A DNA stretch of 64,000 nucleotides from Stenotrophomonas sp. SY1. GTDB taxonomy: Bacteria; Pseudomonadota; Gammaproteobacteria; Xanthomonadales; Xanthomonadaceae. The translations under genes and the position numbers were made by a program. The notes under the pieces were generated by a model, which searched no databases, had not been told where the DNA came from, and worked only from the letters and a program-made list of their open reading frames with translations. Shown piece after piece: positions 26,559 to 35,013 of this stretch (the first letter of the stretch is position 1; each line of letters opens with the position of its first letter). The stretch spans positions 248,001-312,000 of the forward strand of contig NZ_JAJOYR010000001.1 of the NCBI RefSeq assembly GCF_021202945.1. Direction: 5' to 3'.

Positions 26559-27776
26559 ATGAGGTGGTCTGTGTCGATCGGCAACGCTGCAAGGGTGGTA
26601 ACACTGTTGGTGCTGGCATCGCCCGCGCTGTGCAACGCACAGGAAGCCACCGCGACATCGGCCGCAGCAACACCTGCGACAACGCCAGCGTCGGCGCCGC
26701 ACACCTCGCTGTTCCGTGATGCCGAGGATGGCCATTTCGACATGTCGCGCTGGTTGCTCGAACATCGAGGGTTCCTGCCGGTGCCGATCGTCATCACCGA
26801 TCCGGCGGTGGGCAATGGCGGCGGCGTCGCACTGGCGTTCTTCCATCGACAACCGCCAACAGCAACCGGCGATGCCCCGGCAGACGGCAAGCCGAAGATG
26901 GCCACGCCCGACATCTACGGTGGCGCGGTGATGCGTACCGAGAACGGCAGCAAGGCATATGGAGTGGGGGCATCGCTGCATTTCGACGATGACCGCTGGC
27001 GATACAGGGGCGGTGTCGCCAAGGCTTCCATGAACCTGGGGTTCTACACCCCGGGCACGCTGTTCCCGACGCAGAAGATCGAATACAACACCGACGGCAT
27101 CATGTCGTTCCAGCAAGGCTTCCGGCAGCTGGGCAAGCGTGACCTGTATCTGGGCCTGGCCTGGATCTACATGGATCTGGACGTCGGTTTCGAGGTGGCC
27201 TCGGACCGTGAGCAATTCAAGCCGCATGAACTGTCCAGTCGCACCTCGGGGCTGGGGCTGTCACTGGAATATGATTCGCGCGACAACCCGTTCACACCCT
27301 CAAGTGGCTGGCTGGGCATGATCGAAGGCAATTTCTACCTGCCGGGCATCGGCAGCGAGAACAGCTTCCAGAGCTACCGGGGCCATGTTTACGGTTATTG
27401 GCCGATTGGCAAGCATTTCATCCTCGGTGGGCGCGCCGATGCGCGCTGGGCCAACGGCGATATTCCGTTCTATCGGCTGCCCTACATCGACCTGCGTGGC
27501 ATCGGTTCGGCGCGCTACCAGGACACGCGCGCGGCGGTACTGGAGACCGAACTGCGCTGGAACATGACTCGACGCTGGGCACTGATCGGCTTTGTCGGTG
27601 CCGGCCGCACCTGGGGCCGGCACAACAGCTTTGGTGATGGTGCCAGCCAGGTTTCCAAGGGTGCCGGCGTGCGTTACCTGATTGCCCGCCAGCTCGGCAT
27701 GCATGTCGGCCTGGATTATGCCTGGGGGCCGGAGGACGATACGTTCTACATCCAGGCCGGCAGCGCATGGCGATGA
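26559..27776 (+). CDS. Omp85-type outer-membrane barrel without POTRA domains
   Basis: A 405-aa exported protein: signal peptide ending ALCNA (about residue 27), an Ala/Thr-rich linker, then a barrel of the bacterial surface antigen (Omp85) type with repeated strands such as GLGLSLEYDSRDNPFTPSSGW, the family's DSRDNPFTPSSG pattern. RGIGSARYQDTRAAVLETELRW matches the loop-6/strand segment, and a C-terminal aromatic end (IQAGSAWR) closes the barrel. No POTRA domain is present. Its end overlaps the patatin gene start by 10 bases (or 4 from the second ATG), so the two are made together. Confidence 0.8.
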   Translation: MRWSVSIGNAARVVTLLVLASPALCNAQEATATSAAATPATTPASAPHTSLFRDAEDGHFDMSRWLLEHRGFLPVPIVITDPAVGNGGGVALAFFHRQPPTATGDAPADGKPKMATPDIYGGAVMRTENGSKAYGVGASLHFDDDRWRYRGGVAKASMNLGFYTPGTLFPTQKIEYNTDGIMSFQQGFRQLGKRDLYLGLAWIYMDLDVGFEVASDREQFKPHELSSRTSGLGLSLEYDSRDNPFTPSSGWLGMIEGNFYLPGIGSENSFQSYRGHVYGYWPIGKHFILGGRADARWANGDIPFYRLPYIDLRGIGSARYQDTRAAVLETELRWNMTRRWALIGFVGAGRTWGRHNSFGDGASQVSKGAGVRYLIARQLGMHVGLDYAWGPEDDTFYIQAGSAWR

Positions 27777-30064
27777 AACCTCCCCCGTCAGTATTCCGAT
27801 CCTGGTGTGCCTGCAGTTGCGTGCTGGCGCTGTTGCTGCTGCCGCCCGGGCTGCAGGCTGCGGAAGGAACGGTCCGGCCCACGGTGCCGAACGTGGATGG
27901 CAACAACTGCGGGGTGCGAGCCCCGGGGGACCAGCGCCCGCGTATTGGCCTGGCACTGGGCGGTGGTGGCGCGCGCGGCATCGCGCATGTGCGCATCCTG
28001 CGCCAGCTGGAAGCACTCAACATTCCGGTTGACTGCATTGCCGGAACCAGCGCCGGTGCGCTGGTCGGCGCGTTGTACGCGACCGGATCGAGCCCGGAAC
28101 AGATCGAACAACTGGTCCTGAGCACCGAATGGATGACGATGTTCAGTGACACCCTGCCGCGTCGCGAACGTTCGCTGCGGCGCAAGGCAGACGACTATGT
28201 GCAGCTGGCTCCGCTTGGCATCGGACTGGGCGGTGGTGACAAGGCGGTGGCACTGGCCGGTGGTCTGTCCGAAGGCGAAAAACTGATGGGGTTGTTCGAG
28301 CGCGCGACGGGCGGCAGCCGGGTCAGCGGCGATTTCGACGACCTGCCCATCCCGTTCCGTGCCATCGCCACCGACATCAATACCGGTGAAGCCGTGGTAC
28401 TGGCCAAGGGCAGCCTGCCGATGGCGATGCGGGCCAGCATGTCGCTGCCGGGCATCTTCCGCCCGGTGGTGATCGATGGCCACGTATTGCTTGATGGCGG
28501 GTTGTCCAACCAGGTGCCGATCGACGTGGTGCGTGGCATGGGCGCCGATCGCGTGATTGCAGTGGACGTGGGTACGCCGCTCAAGCCCTTGGATGGCAAT
28601 GCCAGCCTGGTGGATGTGGTCAGCCAGCTCAGCGGCTTTCTGACCACGCGCAGTGCGCAGATCCAGCTCGACAGCCTGGGCACGCAGGATCTGCTGATCT
28701 CGCCGGACCTGACCGGCAAGGTTGCCACCGGTGATTTCGACAAGGCGCCCGAAGCGTTGCGGATCGGCCAGCTCGCCGCAGACAAGGCCACGCCGGCATT
28801 GCGCGCGTTCGCGCAGAACCCGGACGAGTACCGGCAACTGGCCGCCGTACGCGCACAGCGGGCGACACCAACCGCGCCTGCGGCCATCGAGTTCGTCGAT
28901 GTGGTCAACGACACCGGTTATGCCGATGAGCTGTTGCTCTCCTACCTGCCGGTGAAGCTGGGCCAGCCGCTGGACGTGCCCGCCATGCAGGCCGGCGCCT
29001 TGCGCGCGTATGGCATGGGCACGCTGGCCAGCATCACCTATGACGTGCAGGAACGTGACGGCAAGACCGGCGTGGTGATCACCGCGCATGGCAAACCCAA
29101 TGGACCGGCCTACCTGGAAGCCGGCTTGAGCCTGAGCAACGATCTGGAAGGCAATCACGAAAGCAACCTGCGCGCGGGGCTGCTGTTCGCTCCGCTGTCG
29201 CCGTATGGCGCCGAGGCACGGGTCGGCCTGCAGATCGGAAGCGAACCCGCGCTGACTGGCCAGTACTACCACCCGTTCGATCTGCTCGATCGCTATGCGT
29301 TCCAGGTGGACGGCGGGTTCCAGACCCGCTCGTTCAATCTGTACAACGATGACGGCGACAAGATTGCGCGGTACCGGGTACGCCGCATCGGTGCGACCTT
29401 CGGCCTGGTGCGCAATGTTTCCAACGTACTGACGCTGAGTGCCGGGGTCGAGCGTTACACCGGCAATGCCAAGGTGGAAGTGGGCGATCCCACGATCCCG
29501 CGGGTGCATTTCGAGGAAGGCGCGCTGGTCGCGGCGGCCACGCTGGACGACATCGACAGCCTCTACTTCCCGCGTGATGGTTACCTGGTCAATCTGGGTA
29601 CCTACCAATCACGCACCGGTCTGGGTGCGGACAGCCGCTTCGGACAGATGGACCTGGATGCGGTGGCGGCCAAATCGTTTGGCAAGCATGCGCTGCAGTT
29701 CGGGCTGCGCTACCACGTCACGTCTTCGGGTACCGCGCCGGTGCAGAGCCTGTACCGGCTCGGCGGTCGCTGGCGGCTGGCCGGTTTCCAGCACAACCAG
29801 CTGACCGGCCAGGACTACGCGCTGGGTTTTACCGGCTACACCTACGAACTGGGCAAGGTGCTGGGCCGCTCGGCACAGGTGGGAGGCACGGTTGAATATG
29901 GCAATGCCTGGCAGCGCCGCAGCGACATGTCGCTCAGCGACGGCATCTGGAACGGCAGCCTGTTCCTGGGCTTTGATTCGTGGATCGGCCCGTTGATCTT
30001 CGGCGTGGGCTTCCGCGAAGGCGGCCAGAACGTGCTGTTCATCGAACTGGGTCAATCGCTCTGA
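27767..30064 (+). CDS. Patatin-like phospholipase autotransporter (type Vd, PlpD-like)
   Basis: A 765-aa secreted lipase with signal peptide ending GLQA (about residue 32) and a patatin domain (about 60-330) with GGGGARG, nucleophile motif GTSAG and the DGG dyad motif (LLDGGLSNQVP). A POTRA-like segment follows (about 365-445, IEFVDVVNDTGYADELLLSYLPVKLGQPLD), then a 16-strand-type barrel ending FIELGQSL. This order matches type Vd autotransporters such as PlpD, which put a phospholipase on or beyond the outer membrane. ATG 27767 gives the longest product; ATG 27773 forms an ATGA overlap with the Omp85-type gene. Confidence 0.9.
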   Translation: MAMKPPPSVFRSWCACSCVLALLLLPPGLQAAEGTVRPTVPNVDGNNCGVRAPGDQRPRIGLALGGGGARGIAHVRILRQLEALNIPVDCIAGTSAGALVGALYATGSSPEQIEQLVLSTEWMTMFSDTLPRRERSLRRKADDYVQLAPLGIGLGGGDKAVALAGGLSEGEKLMGLFERATGGSRVSGDFDDLPIPFRAIATDINTGEAVVLAKGSLPMAMRASMSLPGIFRPVVIDGHVLLDGGLSNQVPIDVVRGMGADRVIAVDVGTPLKPLDGNASLVDVVSQLSGFLTTRSAQIQLDSLGTQDLLISPDLTGKVATGDFDKAPEALRIGQLAADKATPALRAFAQNPDEYRQLAAVRAQRATPTAPAAIEFVDVVNDTGYADELLLSYLPVKLGQPLDVPAMQAGALRAYGMGTLASITYDVQERDGKTGVVITAHGKPNGPAYLEAGLSLSNDLEGNHESNLRAGLLFAPLSPYGAEARVGLQIGSEPALTGQYYHPFDLLDRYAFQVDGGFQTRSFNLYNDDGDKIARYRVRRIGATFGLVRNVSNVLTLSAGVERYTGNAKVEVGDPTIPRVHFEEGALVAAATLDDIDSLYFPRDGYLVNLGTYQSRTGLGADSRFGQMDLDAVAAKSFGKHALQFGLRYHVTSSGTAPVQSLYRLGGRWRLAGFQHNQLTGQDYALGFTGYTYELGKVLGRSAQVGGTVEYGNAWQRRSDMSLSDGIWNGSLFLGFDSWIGPLIFGVGFREGGQNVLFIELGQSL

Positions 30065-30079
30065 TCGGCAATGGTGCGG

Positions 30080-30256
30080 CTACCGCACCTGCGCCAGGAT
30101 CACGCCCAGTGCACCGATCCAGCAGGTAATCACGAACCAGGCCAGCACCGCGTTGGCGGAAATGCCACGGTGGCGTACCAGAAGGCTCACCACCAGCGCG
30201 GCCAGCATCGGCACCAGAAACAGGCTGATGATCCAGATCAGGGGATGCTCTTTCAT
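30080..30256 (-). CDS. 58-aa two-helix membrane protein
   Basis: A short gene, MKEHPLIWIISLFLVPMLAA onward, with two hydrophobic helices (residues 6-27 and 35-55) separated by a basic turn (VRHRGISANA). AGGAG lies seven bases before the ATG, and codon use matches the neighbours, which supports a real gene. The pattern is faintly like superinfection-immunity/DUF-type small membrane proteins, but no function can be claimed. It is tail-to-tail with the patatin gene, 15 bases apart, and 61 bases downstream of the SYLF lipoprotein gene on the same strand. Confidence 0.7.
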   Translation of the reverse strand: MKEHPLIWIISLFLVPMLAALVVSLLVRHRGISANAVLAWFVITCWIGALGVILAQVR

Positions 30257-30317
30257 GCGCGGGCTCCTGTGATGACGAGGGACAGGCGAACGGTGGCCGT
30301 TGCAGCGTAGCGCGGGC

Positions 30318-30917
30318 TCAGTTCAACTTCTTGTCCGGGTAGTAGCGGGTGCCCTTGACGGTCAGTTCGGCCGCCAGCCCGGTCCCGGTCATCTGGTACA
30401 CCCAGACCGCATCGGAGACCTGCGCCGCACCGGCCACACCGGCACCGGCCCCATCGACCTTGGCCGCAAGCGTGGCCTGGCCACCGATCTGGATGCCCTG
30501 GGTGATGAAGTCGTTGTAGGCCTCCGGCGTCCTGAATATCCACACCAGATCGAACTGCTTGGCACCAAAGCCCAGGCCGGCCTGGACTTCGACCATGCGC
30601 ATGAAGGTTTCCTGGCCGCTGCGATTGTCGATCGCCACACCGTGGCCGCTGCCACCGCCGGCGATCAGCACCTTGAGCCCGACGCTGCGGAATACCGCAT
30701 AGCCGGCGGCGTGTTCGACTGCGTGGCGGGCGTCAGGTTGTTGTGCGTACAGGCGCGAGAGCACCAGGGCCGCTTCCTCGCGTGCCTTGCGCTGCGCTTC
30801 ATGCTTTTCACTGGCCGCAGCGGGCGTACCGGGGGAGCTCTGGCCGCTGCTGCTGCAGCCGCCGAGCAGGCCGGCAAGCAGTGCAATGGCAACGGCGGGG
30901 AGAGTGAGGGACTTCAT
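30318..30917 (-). CDS. SYLF/Ysc84-domain lipid-binding lipoprotein
   Basis: A 199-aa lipoprotein with lipobox LLGGC at residue 21, a Ser/Ala linker, and a SYLF (Ysc84) domain from about residue 65: AGYAVFRSVGLKVLIAGGGSGHGVAID, GLGFGAKQFDLVWIFRTPEAYNDF. SYLF domains bind phosphoinositide-type lipids in eukaryotes; bacterial lipoprotein forms are periplasmic and of unclear role. It belongs to a minus-strand run with the second channel, Pro-rich and DUF2092 genes. Confidence 0.85.
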   Translation of the reverse strand: MKSLTLPAVAIALLAGLLGGCSSSGQSSPGTPAAASEKHEAQRKAREEAALVLSRLYAQQPDARHAVEHAAGYAVFRSVGLKVLIAGGGSGHGVAIDNRSGQETFMRMVEVQAGLGFGAKQFDLVWIFRTPEAYNDFITQGIQIGGQATLAAKVDGAGAGVAGAAQVSDAVWVYQMTGTGLAAELTVKGTRYYPDKKLN

Positions 30918-30996
30918 CTTCGTGCTCCGGTCGCATGCGGGGCCCGGCCAGCTCCAGGACCTCGTCAGTAGCGGCGCGGCGCACGATGCGCCGGCC

Positions 30997-31824
30997 TTAC
31001 TCGGGAAAGACCAGTGTGACCATGAGGCGGCCAGTCCAGCGGTTGGCGTACTGCGGACGATCGAGGTTGTAGAAGCCGCCCACGCCGATGCTCACCGGTG
31101 TATGCCCAAGCCGCAGCACCTTCGATACGGTGGCGCCCAAGGGCACCGTCCATGCATCGCTGCTGGCGGCCTTCCAGTTGTAGTTGGTTTCGGAAGTGAA
31201 GCTCAGTGACCAGCCATCGGGCAGGTTGCGGGTGACGAAGGGCTGGACGCTGGTGCTGCTCACGTCATCGCGATCGCTGTCGCCCCCAATCGACCAGACA
31301 TGATTGGCCAGCGCGCCGACCGTCCAGGACTTGGTCTTGTGGACAAGAATGAAGGCCGGGCCCAGCGAATACTTGCCTGTGCCAAGGCTGTCATGCGAAG
31401 CGGTGTCCAGCAGCGCGGCGGCACCGAACCCGAATTCGGTGCCATGCGCTTCCGACGCGGTCTTGGGGATGTAGTAGCCCTGCACGAAAAGATCGCCGGT
31501 GCCGTGCTTGTCTTCCGGAAACTGGTTCCAGCTCAGCGGCAGGATCGGGCGCAGGATGAACTTGCCGTTGTCACCCACGAAGGGGATCACCGGCTGGATC
31601 TTCAACTGTTGGTTGTGGAAGTCGCCGCCCGGCCCGACCGAGCCCAGGTAGTTGTACTGAAACGGCACCGAGATCAGCGCCGCGCCAGGGTCGGCGAGCT
31701 TGCGCGCGATGTCGTCCGTGGAGGACGTGGTCGCCGTTGTCGTCGCGGCGGTGGACGTGCCCTGCGCGGCGGCGTGGCCTGCACATAGCAGGCATCCCAG
31801 CGCCAACAGTTTCAATCCGGTCAT
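30997..31824 (-). CDS. Outer-membrane channel, MetA/neuromedin U-like family
   Basis: A 275-aa exported protein with signal peptide ending GHAAAQG (about residue 22), a Thr-rich linker and a barrel-like domain: ALISVPFQYNYLGSVGPGGDFHNQQLKIQPVIPF, ILRPILPLSWNQFP, FGFGAAALLDTASHD and VHKTKSWTVGALANHVWSIGG, ending with a C-terminal VFPE. It belongs to the broad transporter family that includes the channel at 23,255, though the two are only distantly alike. It is the third gene of module copy 2. Confidence 0.72.
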   Translation of the reverse strand: MTGLKLLALGCLLCAGHAAAQGTSTAATTTATTSSTDDIARKLADPGAALISVPFQYNYLGSVGPGGDFHNQQLKIQPVIPFVGDNGKFILRPILPLSWNQFPEDKHGTGDLFVQGYYIPKTASEAHGTEFGFGAAALLDTASHDSLGTGKYSLGPAFILVHKTKSWTVGALANHVWSIGGDSDRDDVSSTSVQPFVTRNLPDGWSLSFTSETNYNWKAASSDAWTVPLGATVSKVLRLGHTPVSIGVGGFYNLDRPQYANRWTGRLMVTLVFPE

Positions 31825-31861
31825 GCACCTGCCTCCTGTTGCCGTGTTGATGTGCGGTGCG

Positions 31862-32527
31862 TCATTGCGGCGAGTCGACCACGATGTACTGCACGGTGGT
31901 GCCGACGTAGCGCGGCTGGTACCAGGCGTTGTCGCAATGCTGGTAGCCGATGCCGTTGACGATCACCGTGGTGCAATCCACCGGCAGCGAATACACGATC
32001 GAACCGATCATTGCCGAGGTGACCGCAACGCCGGCAGTGAACGCGGCCGCATCCCAGAACGGGTGATCCCAGTACGGCGGCGGAGGCGGCGGCGGGTAGG
32101 GATGGGGCCCCGGCCCTGGGCCCGGGCCTGGTGGCGGCGGTCCGGGCGGATGCGGACCCGGCCCTGGGCCTGGACCCGGTGGTGGCGGCCCGGGCGGATG
32201 CGGACCCGGACCCGGACCAGGACCAGGACCAGGACCAGGATGTGGTCCTGGATGCGGTCCGGGGTTCGGCCCCGGCCCCGGATGCGGTCCCGGTTCGGGG
32301 TGCGGGCCGGGCTGTGGTGCAGGGCGGGGGCCGGGTGGACGTGGTGCCAGGCCACCGCCGGCATGGGCCATGCCGCCACCGAAGCCGCCCGGACGGGCGA
32401 CGGAATGATTGGCGAAGGCACGCAGGCCGGGCCGCGCATCAGCCGGAGCCGGGTACAGCATCGCTGCACCGGCAAGTGTCAGCAACGCACTGCCCGACGC
32501 GCTGCGCAGAAGAGAGCGAAGTTCCAT
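31862..32527 (-). CDS. Exported Pro/Gly-rich repeat protein with conserved C-terminus
   Basis: A 221-aa protein: signal peptide (ending PADA, about residue 30), a long Pro/Gly/His tract (about 60-150) built from GP and PPPPGP units with a 16-residue repeat, then the conserved block TAGVAVTSAMIGSIV, CTTVIVNGIGYQHCDNAWY and PRYVGTTVQYIVV. That block closely matches the C-terminus of the Asn-rich protein at 25,127. GGAGG lies nine bases before ATG 32527, two bases after the upstream DUF2092 stop, so the genes are coupled. Function unknown. Confidence 0.75.
   Translation of the reverse strand: MELRSLLRSASGSALLTLAGAAMLYPAPADARPGLRAFANHSVARPGGFGGGMAHAGGGLAPRPPGPRPAPQPGPHPEPGPHPGPGPNPGPHPGPHPGPGPGPGPGPGPHPPGPPPPGPGPGPGPHPPGPPPPGPGPGPGPHPYPPPPPPPYWDHPFWDAAAFTAGVAVTSAMIGSIVYSLPVDCTTVIVNGIGYQHCDNAWYQPRYVGTTVQYIVVDSPQ
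32105..32330 (-). repeat. Pro/Gly-encoding tandem repeats
   Basis: Within the Pro-rich gene a 48-base unit is repeated (32130 onward and 32178 onward, both GGTGG[C/T]GGCGG...GGGCGGATGCGG), followed by several GGACCA hexamers around 32,210-32,240. All periods are multiples of three, so copy-number change would alter spacer length without breaking the frame. Confidence 0.75.
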
Positions 32528-32529
32528 GC

Positions 32530-33312
32530 TCAGTTGCCTCCGTTGGCGGTTTGGGCAGCCACGGCCACCGGAACGAACACGATCCTGGTCGCGCCGGAGG
32601 GGTTGAACGCCAGCTCCTTGGGGCTGACCGCGCGTTTGGTGTCCCAATGCAGCGTGGCCACGTAGTCAGGCAAGGCCGGATCGTTGTGGCTGGTGATCAC
32701 CACTTGTCGAGGCAGCTGCGTGGCATCGGAGATCCACACCTGCCAGTCCACGCCGGGCATGCGGTAGGCGTAATGCTTGCTGCGCTCACCATCGATGGTT
32801 TCGGTGCCCACCAGCATCGCCGAGGTGAAGCGGTCGGTCGGGAACGCCGGCGTGCCCCACAGGAACAGGTCGGCCAGCGGGAAATCCACGCCGTAGGTGG
32901 TGGCCGATTCGGCCAGAAGCGCCTGGGTCGGCATGTTCAGATCATCCACGGTGGCGTAGTACTTCAGGCGCGGCGAGTAGATGGTCAGCGTCTTGCCGTC
33001 GTAGAACAGCTGGCGGTGCTGTTTGTCGCTTTGGACTTCGACGAAGAAGTGATCCGGCTCGCGCACCTTGTAGTTGACGGTGCCGGTGAGCGCCAGCTTC
33101 TGGCCATCATCGAGCACGTAGTCGGTGATGGTCCTGGCCGACAGCGTGAAGTTGTCCAGCGCCCGCAGCGCACCGCCCATCCGGGTGAGCGCGGTGACCG
33201 CGTCGGCATCGACGGTGGGCGCACTGGTTTGCTGCGCATGTGATGGGAGGCAGAGCAGCATTGGCCCGGCGAGGGCAAACGCCAGCAGCACGATCGATCT
33301 GGTGCGAGGCAT
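32530..33312 (-). CDS. DUF2092 periplasmic protein, copy 2
   Basis: A 260-aa exported protein with signal peptide ending PSHAQ (about residue 26) and a DUF2092 domain. It aligns along its length with the copy at 24,307: LTRMGGALRALDNFTLS, VLDDGQKLAL, RQLFYDGKTLTIYSPRLKYYA, FPLADLFLWGT, GVDWQVWIS and SHNDPALPDY. It is the first gene of the minus-strand module copy 2. An imperfect inverted repeat CCGTAAA/TTTCTACGG lies about 95-120 bases upstream and may be an operator. Confidence 0.85.
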   Translation of the reverse strand: MPRTRSIVLLAFALAGPMLLCLPSHAQQTSAPTVDADAVTALTRMGGALRALDNFTLSARTITDYVLDDGQKLALTGTVNYKVREPDHFFVEVQSDKQHRQLFYDGKTLTIYSPRLKYYATVDDLNMPTQALLAESATTYGVDFPLADLFLWGTPAFPTDRFTSAMLVGTETIDGERSKHYAYRMPGVDWQVWISDATQLPRQVVITSHNDPALPDYVATLHWDTKRAVSPKELAFNPSGATRIVFVPVAVAAQTANGGN

Positions 33313-33808
33313 GGGCGTATCCAGAGTGATGGTGGGTGGATGAGTCCGAAAGGACTCCCGAATGCCACTGTGCGCACGCTGTAGCGGCCGGACAAGCGGA
33401 GTTCCACCGTAAAGATCTAGGTATTTCTACGGGCCCGGCGGCTGCCGTGACGATGTTGCGAGGATGAGATGCCGGCAGGCATCGGCGGCGTCGTGAACCG
33501 CCGTTCTGAGCACCAGCGGTGCTGCTGCATCGTGTTTGTCCGTGGCTGTCGAACGGGCGTCACGGAGGAGGCCGCTGATACGCATCATGTGCTGCTCGCC
33601 GGGCAGCAATCGGTTGTCTGCACGGTATCGGAGCTTCTTTTTAGCGGAGTGATGTTCTCGGCCGGCCGGCCGCAGTGGAGTAAGGTCTGGCAAAATTGCC
33701 CGGCCAAAACCCCGTGTGTTCAGCGCTGCGGTTTGGGAGCACGCAGGGAGATCCGTTCCCCCTGGCGTGTCCATGAATTCAGAATCAGAACGGTTGGATA
33801 TCTCGCAT
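33313..33808. other. Divergent promoter region, no gene seen
   Basis: About 495 bases between the diverging DUF2092 and xthA genes. Open frames here are fragments with no ribosome site. Apart from the CCGTAAA/TTTCTACGG inverted repeat near 33,407-33,431, no defined promoter boxes, repeats or RNA structures were recognised. Confidence 0.5.
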
Positions 33809-34579
33809 ATGCGCATCGCTTCGTGGAACGTCAACTCACTCAATGTCCGCCTGCCGCACCTGGAACAGTGGCTGGCCGACTTTGCTCCCGACGTGGTCGG
33901 CATCCAGGAAACCAAGCTGGAGGACCACAAGTTCCCGGATACGCGCCTGCTCGAACTGGGCTACCGCAACGTGTTCGCCGGGCAGAAGACCTACAACGGC
34001 GTCGCGCTGCTGGCGCGTGATCCCATCGAGGATGTGCAGATCGGCATTCCCGGTTTCGAGGATGAGCAGAAGCGGGTGATCGCCGGCACCGTCAATGGTG
34101 TGCGCATCATCAATCTGTATGTGGTCAACGGCCAGGACGTGGGCACCGACAAGTACGAGTACAAGCTGCGCTGGCTGGCGGCGGTGCACGACTGGATCGC
34201 CGCCGAACTGCAGAAGTACCCGCAGCTGGTGGTGCTGGGCGATTTCAACATCGCCCCGGATGCGCGCGATGTGCATGATCCGGTGGTCTGGAACGAGAAC
34301 CACATCCTCACTTCCACCGCCGAGCGCGCTGCTCTGCAGAGGCTGCTGGATCTGGGCCTGCACGACGGATTCCGCCTGCACAATGACGCTGGCGGCATCT
34401 TCAGCTGGTGGGATTACCGCGCCGCAGGTTTCCGTCGCGACCTGGGCCTGCGCATCGACCTGACGCTGGTCTCCGATGCACTCAAGTCACGCGCGGTGGC
34501 CTCGGGCATCGATCGCGAGCCGCGCACCTGGGAACGCCCCAGCGACCATGCGCCGGCCTGGGTGCAGATCCAGCAATGA
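33809..34579 (+). CDS. xthA: Exodeoxyribonuclease III
   Basis: A 256-aa AP endonuclease/3'-5' exonuclease of base-excision repair. Family blocks are intact: MRIASWNVNSLNVR (catalytic Asn), QETKLED (Mg-binding Glu), YNGVALL, LGDFNIAP (Asp/Asn pair), RIDLTLVS and the catalytic His in PSDHAPAW. ATG 33809 gives the usual family start; an upstream in-frame ATG at 33773 would add 12 residues without a better ribosome site. It faces away from the envelope region and is convergent with the glsB-like gene. Confidence 0.95.
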   Translation: MRIASWNVNSLNVRLPHLEQWLADFAPDVVGIQETKLEDHKFPDTRLLELGYRNVFAGQKTYNGVALLARDPIEDVQIGIPGFEDEQKRVIAGTVNGVRIINLYVVNGQDVGTDKYEYKLRWLAAVHDWIAAELQKYPQLVVLGDFNIAPDARDVHDPVVWNENHILTSTAERAALQRLLDLGLHDGFRLHNDAGGIFSWWDYRAAGFRRDLGLRIDLTLVSDALKSRAVASGIDREPRTWERPSDHAPAWVQIQQ

Positions 34580-34593
34580 GTCAAAAGGAATGA

Positions 34594-34641
34594 GGAACGA
34601 GCAGCGGCAAGAGCGACACCGCCCTTGCGTCTACTCGTTCC
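34594..34641. terminator. Hairpin between convergent xthA and glsB-like genes
   Basis: GGAACGAG (34594-34601) pairs with CTCGTTCC (34634-34641), and inside it GCAAG pairs with CTTGC. It starts 14 bases after the xthA stop and 12 bases beyond the glsB-like stop, so it can serve both strands. Confidence 0.6.
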
Positions 34642-34653
34642 CGGCTCCTGTGT

Positions 34654-34908
34654 TCAGCGGACCTTCTTGCGGGTAAACAGATTGACGATGGCCAGCAGGA
34701 TCACCGCGCCCAGCAGCGACAACAGGAACGAGCGGATGGTGATGCCATCGCCGATGCTGCCACCGCTGAACAGAAAGCCGGCCAGCATGGCACCGACAAT
34801 GCCGACCACGACATTCAGGATGATGCCCTGCTGCGCATCGCGGCGCATGATGAGGCTGGCCAGCCAACCCACGACGCCACCGACGATCAACCAGATGATG
34901 ATGCCCAT
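34654..34908 (-). CDS. GlsB/YeaQ/YmgE-family small membrane protein
   Basis: An 84-aa membrane protein with three helices and the family pattern MGIIIWLIVGGVVGWLASLIM...GIILNVVVGIVGAMLAGFLF...FLLSLLGAVILLAIVNLF. Often called transglycosylase-associated, these proteins are general stress-induced inner-membrane proteins of unclear function. GGGAG lies nine bases before the start. The long upstream frame to 35,769 is antisense to the PPTase gene and not part of it. Confidence 0.9.
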   Translation of the reverse strand: MGIIIWLIVGGVVGWLASLIMRRDAQQGIILNVVVGIVGAMLAGFLFSGGSIGDGITIRSFLLSLLGAVILLAIVNLFTRKKVR

Positions 34909-35013
34909 GCCTGACTCTCCCTGCCGGAATGCACCTGAGAGGGTGCGGGAGTCACAGTCAACGCGCCCGACCGTGAAATCGGTGTCGTTCCGTTGCAGCC
35001 GGGCTGGCGCGGC

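Noticed and set aside
33427-33930. A 167-codon minus-strand frame before xthA
   Set aside because: It overlaps the xthA start in antisense, has no ribosome site and no recognisable domain.
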